Of a stretch of 64,000 bases of DNA, positions 46,892 through 55,617 are shown one piece after another. The translations under genes and the position numbers were made by a program. Location of the stretch: the NCBI RefSeq assembly GCF_014191255.1, contig NZ_JACHWH010000001.1, positions 2,418,001 through 2,482,000 on the forward strand, written 5' to 3'. The DNA is from Amycolatopsis bartoniae. GTDB lineage: Bacteria; Actinomycetota; Actinomycetes; Mycobacteriales; Pseudonocardiaceae. The notes beneath the pieces were generated by a model. It was not told the DNA's origin and did no database searches. It was given only the letters and a program-made list of their open reading frames with translations. Position 1 is the stretch's first letter. Every line of letters starts with the position of its first letter.

Positions 46892-48826
46892 TCAGCTCGC
46901 CCGTTCCTTCTGGAACACCACGATGCGGAAGGGCAGGGTGGGCGCGCCGACGACCTTCACGCGTGTCTTGAAGCCGTGGGCTTCCGCGACCTTGCGCAGC
47001 TGGGAAACCGGCGCCGCGCTGGTCATGTCGGTGTTGCCGGCCATGTAGGCGTCCACTTCGGACTCGCCGAGGCCGTAGCGGATCATCCACTCGCGCCACT
47101 TCTCCATCGCCGACGCGCCCTTGCGGTCGCCGTTCACGCCGAACACGTCGGCGAACACCAGGGTGCCGTCCTCGGTGGTGTGCTCGGCGCTGTTGGCGAA
47201 GAACTCGTCCAGCACCTCGTCGCTCGGGTCGGGGCCGATCAGGAAGTGCATGACCAGCGAGCCGAACACGACGTCGTACCGCCCGTCGACGTCCTCCCAC
47301 GCCGTGCCGCGCACGAGCCGCATGTCGAGGCCCGTCTGCTGCTCGGGGTGCAGCAGCTCCCGCGCGTACCGGGTCATCTGCTCCGCCCTGTCGACGCCGC
47401 GGTACAGGCGCACCGGGCCGTGGTGTTCGAGGTCGTAGAACGGCCTGTTGATGTTGCGGATCCACGGCACGATCTGCCGCGTCAACCGGCCCGTCCCGTA
47501 CCCGATCTCCAGCACGTCGACCGAACGCATCTTGTCGGCGTAGATCCGCAGGATCTCGCGGAAGACCGTGGCCGCGCAGTCGTTGATCAGCTGGGCGTAG
47601 CGCGGGATCCAGCAGCGGATGTGCCGGTCGTAGGAGTCGAAGTAGTCCGGCGAGCGGAACTCCGTCTCGCTCGTCCAGTCCTCGTCCCAGCGGCCGACCC
47701 CGTTGCGCGCCACCCACGCGCGCCGCAGGTCCACCGCCTTCATCGTCGGTTCGAAGCGGACCGCGCGGGCCTTGATGGAGTCGTAGAACTGGCTCGCACC
47801 GGCGTAGCGCAGCGAGTTGCGTTCGATGACGAGCTGGCGCCCGTCGACGCGCCCGGGGTTCGGGCGGTAGCCGCCGATCAGGTCCGGGTCGAGCAGCAGC
47901 AGGTGGTGCCCGACCGCCGTGGGACCCATCGGATGCACCTCGCCGACGCGCAGCTCCTCCTTCGCGGCGATGTAGATGTCGTACGGCCCTTCGCGGTGGC
48001 GGGCCTGGTGCCGCTTCCACAGCTCGATCTGCCGGGCGAGGCGGTCCTCGTTCTCGAAGAACCACGACCAGTCGATGAGGAAGATGCGCTCGCTGACGTT
48101 CGCGGTCATCTCCTCCGGGTGGTCCGGCGTCCAGAACTGCTCGGTCTCGTCGGTGAGGTCGGCGATCGCGCGGATGTCACCGCCGTTCCATTCGCGCAGG
48201 CTGGAGAAGCTCGGCAGGTAGTAGTCGGCGTCCACGACCAGCTGCGAGGCGCCACCCGAGTCGAGCTCGTGCGCCAGCGCGCCCGCCCAACCACCGAGCA
48301 GGTGCAGGCTCGCGTGCTCCTCCGGATAGCCGTCGATGAACTTGTTGATCTGCTCGGTCAGCCTGTTGCGACCCTGGCGCGCCGAACGCTGACCGGGCGA
48401 GAGCGTGGTCTGGCAGAGCTTGCGGAGCCAGTCGGCGAAGCGGGTCTCGAAGGTGCGGAACCCGGTCTCGTCGCCGACGTCCGACGGGTACGACAGGTAG
48501 TCGGGCTCGCCGAAGTTCTCCGGCAGGCGCTCGGAGTCGACCTGCTTGACCACCACGAGCGGCAGGTGCAGCGCGTGCGCGAACCCGACCTCGTAGGCCA
48601 GGTTCGGGCGCTGCTTGCTGCCTTCGAGGATCACGAGGTCGGACTTGAGCAGCTCGTCGCTGACCTTCGCGCCGATGTCCTTGTTGACGCTCTGGTTCTC
48701 GTTCCAGTCGTAGTAGTCGAAACCGTGCTCGCCGAGCTTGTTCTTCATCACCGACAGCGCCTTCTTGACGGCGTCCGGGGAACCGGCCTGGGTGGACCAG
48801 GCGAGGAAGGCGGCGAGGCGGGTCAA
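46892..48826 (-). CDS. Deoxyribosyltransferase/TIR-like N-terminus fused to a SAM methyltransferase (copy A)
   Basis: 644 aa from a TTG at 48826. GGAGG lies five bases upstream and the start aligns with the GTG of copy B. Residues 1-130 resemble nucleoside 2-deoxyribosyltransferase or TIR-like folds: LAAFLAWSTQ, SDLVILEGSKQRPNLAYEVG with the candidate catalytic Glu, then LPLVVVKQ. A middle region of about 280 residues (DLTDETEQFWTPDHPEEM, IDWSWFFENEDRLARQIELW) matches nothing I know. The C-terminus (about 430-640) is a class I methyltransferase with an intact motif I, VLEIGYGTGRL, and VFGSLVMHFLIGPD. It could modify or cleave a nucleotide. It follows copy B by 80 bp. Confidence 0.75.
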   Translation of the reverse strand: MTRLAAFLAWSTQAGSPDAVKKALSVMKNKLGEHGFDYYDWNENQSVNKDIGAKVSDELLKSDLVILEGSKQRPNLAYEVGFAHALHLPLVVVKQVDSERLPENFGEPDYLSYPSDVGDETGFRTFETRFADWLRKLCQTTLSPGQRSARQGRNRLTEQINKFIDGYPEEHASLHLLGGWAGALAHELDSGGASQLVVDADYYLPSFSSLREWNGGDIRAIADLTDETEQFWTPDHPEEMTANVSERIFLIDWSWFFENEDRLARQIELWKRHQARHREGPYDIYIAAKEELRVGEVHPMGPTAVGHHLLLLDPDLIGGYRPNPGRVDGRQLVIERNSLRYAGASQFYDSIKARAVRFEPTMKAVDLRRAWVARNGVGRWDEDWTSETEFRSPDYFDSYDRHIRCWIPRYAQLINDCAATVFREILRIYADKMRSVDVLEIGYGTGRLTRQIVPWIRNINRPFYDLEHHGPVRLYRGVDRAEQMTRYARELLHPEQQTGLDMRLVRGTAWEDVDGRYDVVFGSLVMHFLIGPDPSDEVLDEFFANSAEHTTEDGTLVFADVFGVNGDRKGASAMEKWREWMIRYGLGESEVDAYMAGNTDMTSAAPVSQLRKVAEAHGFKTRVKVVGAPTLPFRIVVFQKERAS

Positions 48827-48906
48827 GGAAGCCTCCGTGGGGTGACGGGCCGGATCAGCAGTGTAACCAGCGAAACGGGGCGGACAGGCCGGTTTCGGGG
48901 AGACGG

Positions 48907-50814
48907 TCACTCCTCGCTGCGGAACACGACCGTGCGGAACGGAAGATCGCGGTCGCCGACCACGCGCACCAGCGTGCCGAAGCCGTGCCGGGTCGCGGCC
49001 TCCCGCAGCCGCGTCACCGGAACCGCGGTGGTCATGGCTTCGTTCGCGGCGAGGTAGGCGTCCACCGCGTCCTTCGCGAGCCCGTTGCGGACCATCCACT
49101 CCTGCCACAGCTCGACGGCGGCCTGCCCGTTCTCCCTGCCGAAGACGTCGGTGAAGACCAGCGCACCGCCTGCCGCGACGTGCTCGCCGGCCGCGGTGAA
49201 GAACGCGTCGAGCGCGTCCACGGCCGGCTCCGGTCCGATGAGGAAGTGCAGCACCAGCGCCCCGAAGACCACGTCGTAACGGCCTTCGACCTCTTCCCAA
49301 GGGGTGCTGCGCGCGAGGCGCAGGTCCAGCCCCGTCTGCTGCTCCGGCCGCAGCAGCTCACGCACGTACCGGGCGCTCTGCTCGGTCCGCTCGATCGCGC
49401 GGTAACGCCGGATCGGGCCCTCCTGCTCCAGGTCGTAGAACGGCCGGTTGAGGTGCACCGCCCACGGCACGACCTCCCTGGTCAGCCTGCCCGCCCAGAA
49501 ACCGAGCTCCAGCAGCTCCACCGGCCGCATCCGCGCGCGGTAGGTCCGCAGCACCTCGCGGAACACCGCTGTCGCGCAGTCCTGGACCAGCTCCGCGTAG
49601 TGCGGGATCCAGCAGCGGATGTGCCGGTCGTAGTGCTCGAAGTAGCCGCGGGGGAAACCGTTGGTGCTCCACTCCGGGTCCCACCGCCCGGTGCCGGTGC
49701 GCGCGAGCCACTCACGACGCAGGTCCGCGGCGGTCATCCCCGGCTCGAACCGCGACGAGCGGTTGAGGACGCCGTCGTAGAACTCGGCCGCGCTGCCGTA
49801 ACGGTGCGGATCGCGTTCGATCACCAGGCGCCGCCCGTCGGCGCGTGCCGGGTGCACCTGGTAGCCGCCGACGACGTCCGGCTCGGCCAGCAGCAGGTGG
49901 TGCCCCACCGCCGTCTGCCCGAGCGGGTGCACCTCGCCCGGCCCCAGGTCCTCCTTCGTCGCGACGTAGATATCGTACCCCTCGGCGTGCCGGGCCTTGT
50001 GCCGTTCCCACAGCTCGATCTGCTGCTCCAGCCTGTCCTCGTCCTCGAAGAACCAGGTCCAGTCGACGAGGAAGATGCGCTCGCTGACGTTGAACGTCAT
50101 CTCCTCGGGATGCCGCCGCGTCCAGAACTGCTCCGTCTCGTCGGTCAGGTCGGCGATGGCGCGGATCCGGCCACCCTCCCAGCCGCGCAGGCTCGCGAAG
50201 CTGTGCTGGTAGTAGTCCGCGTCGACGCCGAACTGGGCGGCGCCGCCCGAATCCAACTGCCCCGCGAGCGTGGCGGCCCAGCCGCTGATGAGGTGCAGGC
50301 CCGCGTGCTCGGTGGGGTAGCCGTCGATGAGGCGGGAAAGGCGGTCCCCGAGCGCGTTACGGCTCCGGCGCGCCGCCCGCTGTCCGGCGCCGAGGGTGGA
50401 ACCCGCGAGTTCCGTCAACAACGCGTCGAAACGGTTCGCGAAGGAGGTGAATCCCTCTTCGTCATCGGCTTCGGGCGGGTAGACGAGGAAATTGGGCTCC
50501 CCGAAATTCTCCGGCAGCCGTTCGGAACCGTTCTGTTTCACCACGATCAGCGGCAGCCGCAACGCGTGGGCGAAACCGGCTTCGTACGCGAGGTTCGCCC
50601 GGTGGGTGGTGCCGTCGAGCACGACCAGGTCCGAGTCGGTGATTTCGTCACCCACCTTGTCGTGCACGTTCTTCAGGCTCTGCCGCTCGAACCAGTCGTA
50701 GGTCTCGTAGCCGTGCTCGCCCAGAACGCGTTTGACCACTGCCACCGCCCGGTCGACCGCCACCCGGTTGGGCGCTTGACTCGACCAGGCGAGAAAAGCG
50801 GCGAGCCGGGCCAC
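48907..50814 (-). CDS. Deoxyribosyltransferase/TIR-like N-terminus fused to a degenerate methyltransferase (copy B)
   Basis: 635 aa from the GTG at 50814, with GGAGG four bases upstream. It is collinear with copy A along its whole length and shares long identical stretches (SERLPENFGEP, RAIADLTDETEQFW, HYDRHIRCWIP versus SYDRHIRCWIP). The N-terminal motif is intact (SDLVVLDGTTHRANLAYEAG). In the methyltransferase part motif I reads LELGFWAGRL, so the GxGxG-type turn is lost, while FGALVLHFLIGPE is kept. It probably cannot bind SAM normally and may act as a partner of copy A. The two arose by tandem duplication. Confidence 0.75.
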   Translation of the reverse strand: MARLAAFLAWSSQAPNRVAVDRAVAVVKRVLGEHGYETYDWFERQSLKNVHDKVGDEITDSDLVVLDGTTHRANLAYEAGFAHALRLPLIVVKQNGSERLPENFGEPNFLVYPPEADDEEGFTSFANRFDALLTELAGSTLGAGQRAARRSRNALGDRLSRLIDGYPTEHAGLHLISGWAATLAGQLDSGGAAQFGVDADYYQHSFASLRGWEGGRIRAIADLTDETEQFWTRRHPEEMTFNVSERIFLVDWTWFFEDEDRLEQQIELWERHKARHAEGYDIYVATKEDLGPGEVHPLGQTAVGHHLLLAEPDVVGGYQVHPARADGRRLVIERDPHRYGSAAEFYDGVLNRSSRFEPGMTAADLRREWLARTGTGRWDPEWSTNGFPRGYFEHYDRHIRCWIPHYAELVQDCATAVFREVLRTYRARMRPVELLELGFWAGRLTREVVPWAVHLNRPFYDLEQEGPIRRYRAIERTEQSARYVRELLRPEQQTGLDLRLARSTPWEEVEGRYDVVFGALVLHFLIGPEPAVDALDAFFTAAGEHVAAGGALVFTDVFGRENGQAAVELWQEWMVRNGLAKDAVDAYLAANEAMTTAVPVTRLREAATRHGFGTLVRVVGDRDLPFRTVVFRSEE

Positions 50815-50882
50815 GAGACCTCCGGACACGAAGTTGATTTTCTCCCCGAGAACGCAATTCAGTTTATCGGGGCAGGCAAGGC

Positions 50883-51338
50883 TCAGCGCCTTCTCAGCAG
50901 TGCCGGGATCACGAACCACAGCACGCAGAACGCCGCGGCGACCAGACCACCCACCACGGCCATCGCGATGGGGCCGTACACCACCTTCGCGATGAGGGCG
51001 ACCACGTCGGACACCGCGGCCGCCAGGCAGACCAGGCCCGCCAGCACGGTCCTGTTGCCCACTCGCAGGATGTCCTCGCGGCGGCGCTCGCGGAACAGGA
51101 TCCGGTGCCACGCCGCCGGTGCCGCGAGCAGGGCCGTCGCCAGTGCCGCGAGCAGCACCGCCACCAGGTGCATCGACTTCTCGACCCCGCTGGCCTGGCG
51201 GAACTGCGCCGTGAACACCACCGACAACAGGAAACCGAACAGGATCTGCACGCCCGCCTGCGCCACCCGCAGCTCGCTCAGCAGCTCACTGACGTTGCGG
51301 CTGAGGCGCTGGTTCGGGGTCTCGTCGGGCTCGGGCAC
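50883..51338 (-). CDS. DUF6328 membrane protein
   Basis: 151 aa from the GTG at 51338, seven bases after TACGCT, so possibly leaderless. An N-terminal helix NVSELLSELRVAQAGVQILF leads into four membrane segments (about 30-50, 58-80, 95-115 and 122-145). The pattern VQILFGFLLSVVFTAQF and APAAWHRILFRERRRED is typical of actinobacterial DUF6328 proteins. Its role is unknown. It lies 68 bp upstream of copy B on the same strand and 5 bp downstream of the LacI gene, so operon membership is ambiguous. Confidence 0.8.
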   Translation of the reverse strand: MPEPDETPNQRLSRNVSELLSELRVAQAGVQILFGFLLSVVFTAQFRQASGVEKSMHLVAVLLAALATALLAAPAAWHRILFRERRREDILRVGNRTVLAGLVCLAAAVSDVVALIAKVVYGPIAMAVVGGLVAAAFCVLWFVIPALLRRR

Positions 51339-51343
51339 GCCGG

Positions 51344-52348
51344 TCAGCGTACGTGGTGCCGCGTCGAATCGCGGACCACGAGCTCCGGCGTGAACACCAC
51401 CTGCCGGTGCTCCACCTGCTCACCGTCGCCTTTGGTCTCCGCGATGAGCAGCTCCGCGGCGGTGCGCCCGAGCCGTTTCGCGGGCTGGCGCACCGAAGTC
51501 AGCGGCACCGCGGCGGCCGCGGCGAACTCGATGTCGTCGTAGCCCACGATCGCCATCTCGTCCGGCACCCGCACCCCCGCCGACACCATCGCCTGCAACA
51601 CGCCCAGCGCGAGCAGGTCGTTGGCGCAGAACACGGCCGTCGGCCGCGGGCTCATGCCCAGCAGCCGCGCGCCCGCGTCCCGGCCCGACGCCACGTCCAG
51701 CGCGCTGGTCTCCAGCACCGACAGCCGCGCGCCCGAACCGTCGAGCGCGGAACGCACGCCCTGCTCCCGGTCCCGGCACTGCTCCAGCACATGCGGCCCG
51801 TTGACGAACGCCACGTGCCGGTGCCCCGCCTCCAGCAGGTGCCCGCCCGCGAGCGCGCCGCCCGCGACGTCGTCCACCGACACGGAACTCGCCTTGGCCG
51901 CGGGCACCTTGCGGTCGACCAGAACGTACGGAATGGAGCGACGGCGGAAAGTTTCCAACGCCTCGCCCGTGGTGTCGACCGGGCTCAGCAGCACGCCGCG
52001 AACGCGTTGCTCGGCGAGCATCGACAGGTACGACGCCTCCAGGTCGACGCGCTGGCCGCTGTTGCACGTGATCACGTTGAGGCCCTCGTCGTGCGCCGCC
52101 TCCTCGGCGCCGCGCGCGAGGTCCACGAAGAACGGGTTGCCGAGGTCGAGCACCAGCAACGCCATGATGCGGCTGCGGCCGGCGCGCAGCTGCCGCGCGG
52201 ACTCGTCCCGGACGTACCCCAGCCGCTCGATGACCGACAGCACGCGGGTGCGGGTCGACGCCGACACCACGTGCGGCCGGTTGACCACATTGGACACCGT
52301 GCCGATGGAGACCCCGGCCTCCCTGGCCACGTCCTTGATGCCGACCAT
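51344..52348 (-). CDS. LacI-family transcriptional regulator of rhamnose genes
   Basis: 334 aa from the ATG at 52348, with AAGGGGGG upstream. The N-terminal helix-turn-helix (IKDVAREAGVSIGTVSNVVN) and hinge helix precede a periplasmic-binding-protein-like effector domain (LLVLDLGNPFFVDLARGAEE, FCANDLLALGVLQAM, VGYDDIEFAAAAAVPLTSVR). It is divergent from rhaI, and a perfect 12-bp palindrome lies between them. Repression relieved by a rhamnose pathway intermediate is the likely logic (inference from position). Confidence 0.92.
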   Translation of the reverse strand: MVGIKDVAREAGVSIGTVSNVVNRPHVVSASTRTRVLSVIERLGYVRDESARQLRAGRSRIMALLVLDLGNPFFVDLARGAEEAAHDEGLNVITCNSGQRVDLEASYLSMLAEQRVRGVLLSPVDTTGEALETFRRRSIPYVLVDRKVPAAKASSVSVDDVAGGALAGGHLLEAGHRHVAFVNGPHVLEQCRDREQGVRSALDGSGARLSVLETSALDVASGRDAGARLLGMSPRPTAVFCANDLLALGVLQAMVSAGVRVPDEMAIVGYDDIEFAAAAAVPLTSVRQPAKRLGRTAAELLIAETKGDGEQVEHRQVVFTPELVVRDSTRHHVR

Positions 52349-52390
52349 GGCCCCCCTTGCTCTGACTGGCTGCACACCCTATCATGCACA

Positions 52391-52402
52391 TGAAACGTTT
52401 CA
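52391..52402. promoter_or_regulatory. LacI-type operator TGAAACGTTTCA
   Basis: A perfect palindrome with the central CG typical of LacI-family operators, 43 bp upstream of the regulator start and 39 bp upstream of rhaI. It is placed to control both divergent units. Confidence 0.8.
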
Positions 52403-52441
52403 GGCTAAAGTGGCGGCCCACTCCCCCTTTGGGAGAACTTC

Positions 52442-53608
52442 ATGCCCACGCCTTCCGCGGTCAAATCCCGCCTCCGTTCCCAGCAGATCGAAACGCCCTC
52501 CTGGGCCTATGGAAACTCCGGTACCCGATTCAAGGTCTTCGCCCAGCCCGGAGTTCCGCGCACGGTCGAGGAGAAGATCGACGACGCCGCCCGGGTGCAC
52601 GCACTCACGGGCATCGCGCCGTCGATCGCGCTGCACATCCCGTGGGACCGCGTGGACGATTACGGAAGGCTCGCGAAATACGCGGAGGCCGCCGGAATCC
52701 GGCTCGGCACGGTCAACTCGAACGTGTTCCAGGACGACGACTACAAGCTCGGCAGCGTCACGAACCCCGATCCGCGCATCCGCCGGAAAGCGCTTGCTCA
52801 CCTGCTCGAATGCGTCGACGTCATGGACGAGACGGGTTCGCGCGACCTCAAACTGTGGTTCTCCGACGGCACGAACTACCCGGGCCAAGACGACATCCGC
52901 GCCCGCCAGGACAGGCTCGCCGAAGCGCTCGCCGCGGTGTACGACCGGCTGGGCGAGCACCAGCGGATGGTGCTGGAGTACAAGCTGTTCGAGCCCGCGT
53001 TCTACACAATGGACGTGCCGGACTGGGGCACGTCGTACGCGCACTGCCTGCAGCTGGGCGAAAAGGCCGTGGTGTGTGTCGACACCGGGCACCACGCGCC
53101 GGGCACCAACATCGAGTTCATCGTCGCCTTCCTGCTGCGGGCCGGAAAGCTCGGCGCGTTCGACTTCAACTCCCGTTTCTACGCCGACGACGACCTGATG
53201 GCAGGCGCGGCGGACCCGTTCGGGCTGTTCCGGATCATGTACGAGGTGGTGCGCGGCGGCGGGTACGAGCCCGAGACCGGCGTCGCGTTCATGCTCGACC
53301 AGTGCCACAACATCGAGGCCAAGATCCCCGCGATCATCCGGTCGGTGCTCAACGTGCAGGAGGCCACCGCCAAGGCGCTGCTGGTGGACCGCGATGAGCT
53401 GGCCAGGGCGCAGAACGCGGGTGACGTGCTGGCCGCCAACGAGGTCCTGATGGACGCCTACCGAACCGACGTCCGCCCGCTGCTCGCCGAACTGCGCGAG
53501 GAACAGGGACTCGACCCGGACCCGCTCGCCGCGTACCGGCGGTCCGGCTACGGCGAGCGCATCGTGGCCGAGCGCGTCGGCGGCGAGCAGGCGGGGTGGG
53601 GCGCGTGA
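52442..53608 (+). CDS. rhaI: L-rhamnose isomerase
   Basis: 388 aa, the Pseudomonas stutzeri-like RhaI type (TIM barrel related to xylose isomerase), not the enteric RhaA type. Conserved parts include SWAYGNSGTRFKVF near the N-terminus, metal-binding Glu in MVLEYKLFEP, His/Asp in VCVDTGHHAPGTN and FDFNSRFYADDDL. It converts L-rhamnose to L-rhamnulose in the cytoplasm. GGGAG precedes the ATG. The stop overlaps the next start as GTGA. First gene of the catabolic operon, directly after the LacI operator. Confidence 0.95.
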   Translation: MPTPSAVKSRLRSQQIETPSWAYGNSGTRFKVFAQPGVPRTVEEKIDDAARVHALTGIAPSIALHIPWDRVDDYGRLAKYAEAAGIRLGTVNSNVFQDDDYKLGSVTNPDPRIRRKALAHLLECVDVMDETGSRDLKLWFSDGTNYPGQDDIRARQDRLAEALAAVYDRLGEHQRMVLEYKLFEPAFYTMDVPDWGTSYAHCLQLGEKAVVCVDTGHHAPGTNIEFIVAFLLRAGKLGAFDFNSRFYADDDLMAGAADPFGLFRIMYEVVRGGGYEPETGVAFMLDQCHNIEAKIPAIIRSVLNVQEATAKALLVDRDELARAQNAGDVLAANEVLMDAYRTDVRPLLAELREEQGLDPDPLAAYRRSGYGERIVAERVGGEQAGWGA

Positions 53609-55617
53609 TCGAGGACCTCGTCGCGCGCGCCAACCGGCTCGGCTCCGATCCGGCCAACACGAACTACGCCGGCGGCAACACCTCCGCGAAGGGCGAGGCC
53701 GTCGATCCGGTGACCGGGCGGCCGGTGGAACTGTTGTGGGTCAAGGGTTCCGGCGGTGATCTCGGCACCTTGACCGAGGCCGGGCTGGCCGTGCTGCGGT
53801 TGGACCGGTTGCGCGCCTTGGTGGACGTGTACCCCGGTGTCGAGCGCGAGGACGAGATGGTCGCCGCGTTCGACTACTGCCTGCACGGCCACGGCGGTGC
53901 CGCGCCCTCGATCGACACCGCGATGCACGGGCTGGTCGACGCCGCGCACGTGGACCACCTCCACCCGGACTCCGGCATCGCGCTGGCCACCGCCGCGGAC
54001 GGGCAGAAGCTGACCGAGCAGTGCTTCGGCGACCGCGTGGTGTGGGTGCCGTGGCGGCGGCCGGGTTTCCAGCTGGGGCTGGACATCGCAGCGATCAAGG
54101 CGGAGAACCCGCAGGCGATCGGCTGCATCCTGGGCGGGCACGGGATCACGGCGTGGGGCGACACCTCGGATGAGGCCGAGGCGCACTCGCTCGAAATCAT
54201 CCGCACGGCGGCGCGGTTCCTCACCGAACACGGCCGGGCCGAGCCGTTCGGTGCAGTGGTGCACGAGCCGCTGCCCGAGGCCGCCCGCCGGGAACGCGCG
54301 GCCGCGCTGGCGCCGGTGATCCGCGGTCTCGCGTCCACGGACAAGCGGCAGGTCGGGCACTTCACCGACTCGGACGTGGTGCTGGACTTCCTGGCACGCA
54401 AGGAACATCCGCGGCTCGCGGCGCTCGGCACGTCGTGCCCGGACCACTTCCTGCGCACGAAGGTCCGCCCGCTCGTCCTCGACCTCCCGCCGACGGCTCC
54501 GCTCGACGCGGTGATCGCGCGGCTGAAGGAGCTGCACGCGGAGTACCGCGAGGAGTACCGCGCCTACTACACGCGGCACGCCCTCCCGGACTCGCCGACG
54601 ATGCGCGGCGCGGACCCGGCGATCGTGCTCGTGCCGGGCGTCGGCATGTTCTCGTTCGGCGCCGACGCGCAGACCGCGCGCGTCGCCGGGGAGTTCTACG
54701 TCAACGCGATCAACGTCATGCGTGGCGCCGAGGCCGTGTCCACCTACGCGCCGATCGACGAGGGCGAGAAGTTCCGCATCGAGTACTGGTCGCTGGAGGA
54801 GGCGAAGCTGCGTCGCCGCCCGAAGCCGAAACCGCTGGCAACCCGGGTTGCCCTCGTGACCGGCGGTGGTTCGGGCATCGGCAAGGCCATCGCGCGGCGG
54901 CTCGTCGCCGAAGGCGCATGCGTGGTGATCGCGGACCTGGCCGACGCGAGCGAGGTCGCCGAGGAGCTGGGCGGGCCGGACAAGGCGGTCTCGGTGGTCG
55001 CAGACGTGACCGACGAGGAGCAGGTCGCGGCCGCGTTCCGTGCTGCCGCACTGGCTTTCGGTGGCGTGGACCTGGTGGTGAACAACGCGGGGCTGTCGAT
55101 CTCCAAGCCGTTGCTGGAGACGTCGGCGCGCGACTGGGACGTGCAGCACGACGTGATGGCCCGCGGCTCGTTCCTGATGTCGCGCGAGGCGGCGCGGGTG
55201 ATGACAGCGCAGGGCTTCGGCGGCGACCTCGTGTACATCGCCAGCAAGAACGGCGTGTTCGCGGGCCCGAACAACATCGCGTACGGCGCCGCGAAGGCCG
55301 ACCAGGCGCACCAGGTGCGGTTGCTCGCGGCGGAACTGGGCGAGCACGGCATCCGCGTCAACGGCATCAACCCCGACGGGGTGGTGCAGGGGTCCGGCAT
55401 CTTCGCGGGCGGCTGGGGCGCGCAGCGGGCGGCGGTCTACGGCGTGCCGGAGGAGGAGCTGGGCGCGTTCTACGCCAAGCGGACCCTGCTCAACCGCGAG
55501 GTGCTGCCCGAGCACGTGGCGAACGCGGTGTTCGCGCTGACCGGCGGCGAGCTGTCCCACACCACCGGCCTGCACGTGCCGGTGGACGCCGGGGTGGCCG
55601 CGGCGTTCCTGCGGTGA
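53605..55617 (+). CDS. rhaEW: Bifunctional rhamnulose-1-phosphate aldolase / lactaldehyde dehydrogenase
   Basis: 670 aa from the GTG that overlaps the rhaI stop. The N-terminal class II aldolase domain (about 1-400) has zinc-ligand His residues in HVDHLHPDSG and GGHGITAWG and the opening DPANTNYAGGNTSAKG. The C-terminal short-chain dehydrogenase domain (about 415-670) has TGGGSGIGKAIA, NNAG and the YGAAK active site. Such fusions split L-rhamnulose-1-phosphate to dihydroxyacetone phosphate and L-lactaldehyde and oxidise the latter. Translationally coupled to both neighbours. Confidence 0.93.
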   Translation: MIEDLVARANRLGSDPANTNYAGGNTSAKGEAVDPVTGRPVELLWVKGSGGDLGTLTEAGLAVLRLDRLRALVDVYPGVEREDEMVAAFDYCLHGHGGAAPSIDTAMHGLVDAAHVDHLHPDSGIALATAADGQKLTEQCFGDRVVWVPWRRPGFQLGLDIAAIKAENPQAIGCILGGHGITAWGDTSDEAEAHSLEIIRTAARFLTEHGRAEPFGAVVHEPLPEAARRERAAALAPVIRGLASTDKRQVGHFTDSDVVLDFLARKEHPRLAALGTSCPDHFLRTKVRPLVLDLPPTAPLDAVIARLKELHAEYREEYRAYYTRHALPDSPTMRGADPAIVLVPGVGMFSFGADAQTARVAGEFYVNAINVMRGAEAVSTYAPIDEGEKFRIEYWSLEEAKLRRRPKPKPLATRVALVTGGGSGIGKAIARRLVAEGACVVIADLADASEVAEELGGPDKAVSVVADVTDEEQVAAAFRAAALAFGGVDLVVNNAGLSISKPLLETSARDWDVQHDVMARGSFLMSREAARVMTAQGFGGDLVYIASKNGVFAGPNNIAYGAAKADQAHQVRLLAAELGEHGIRVNGINPDGVVQGSGIFAGGWGAQRAAVYGVPEEELGAFYAKRTLLNREVLPEHVANAVFALTGGELSHTTGLHVPVDAGVAAAFLR

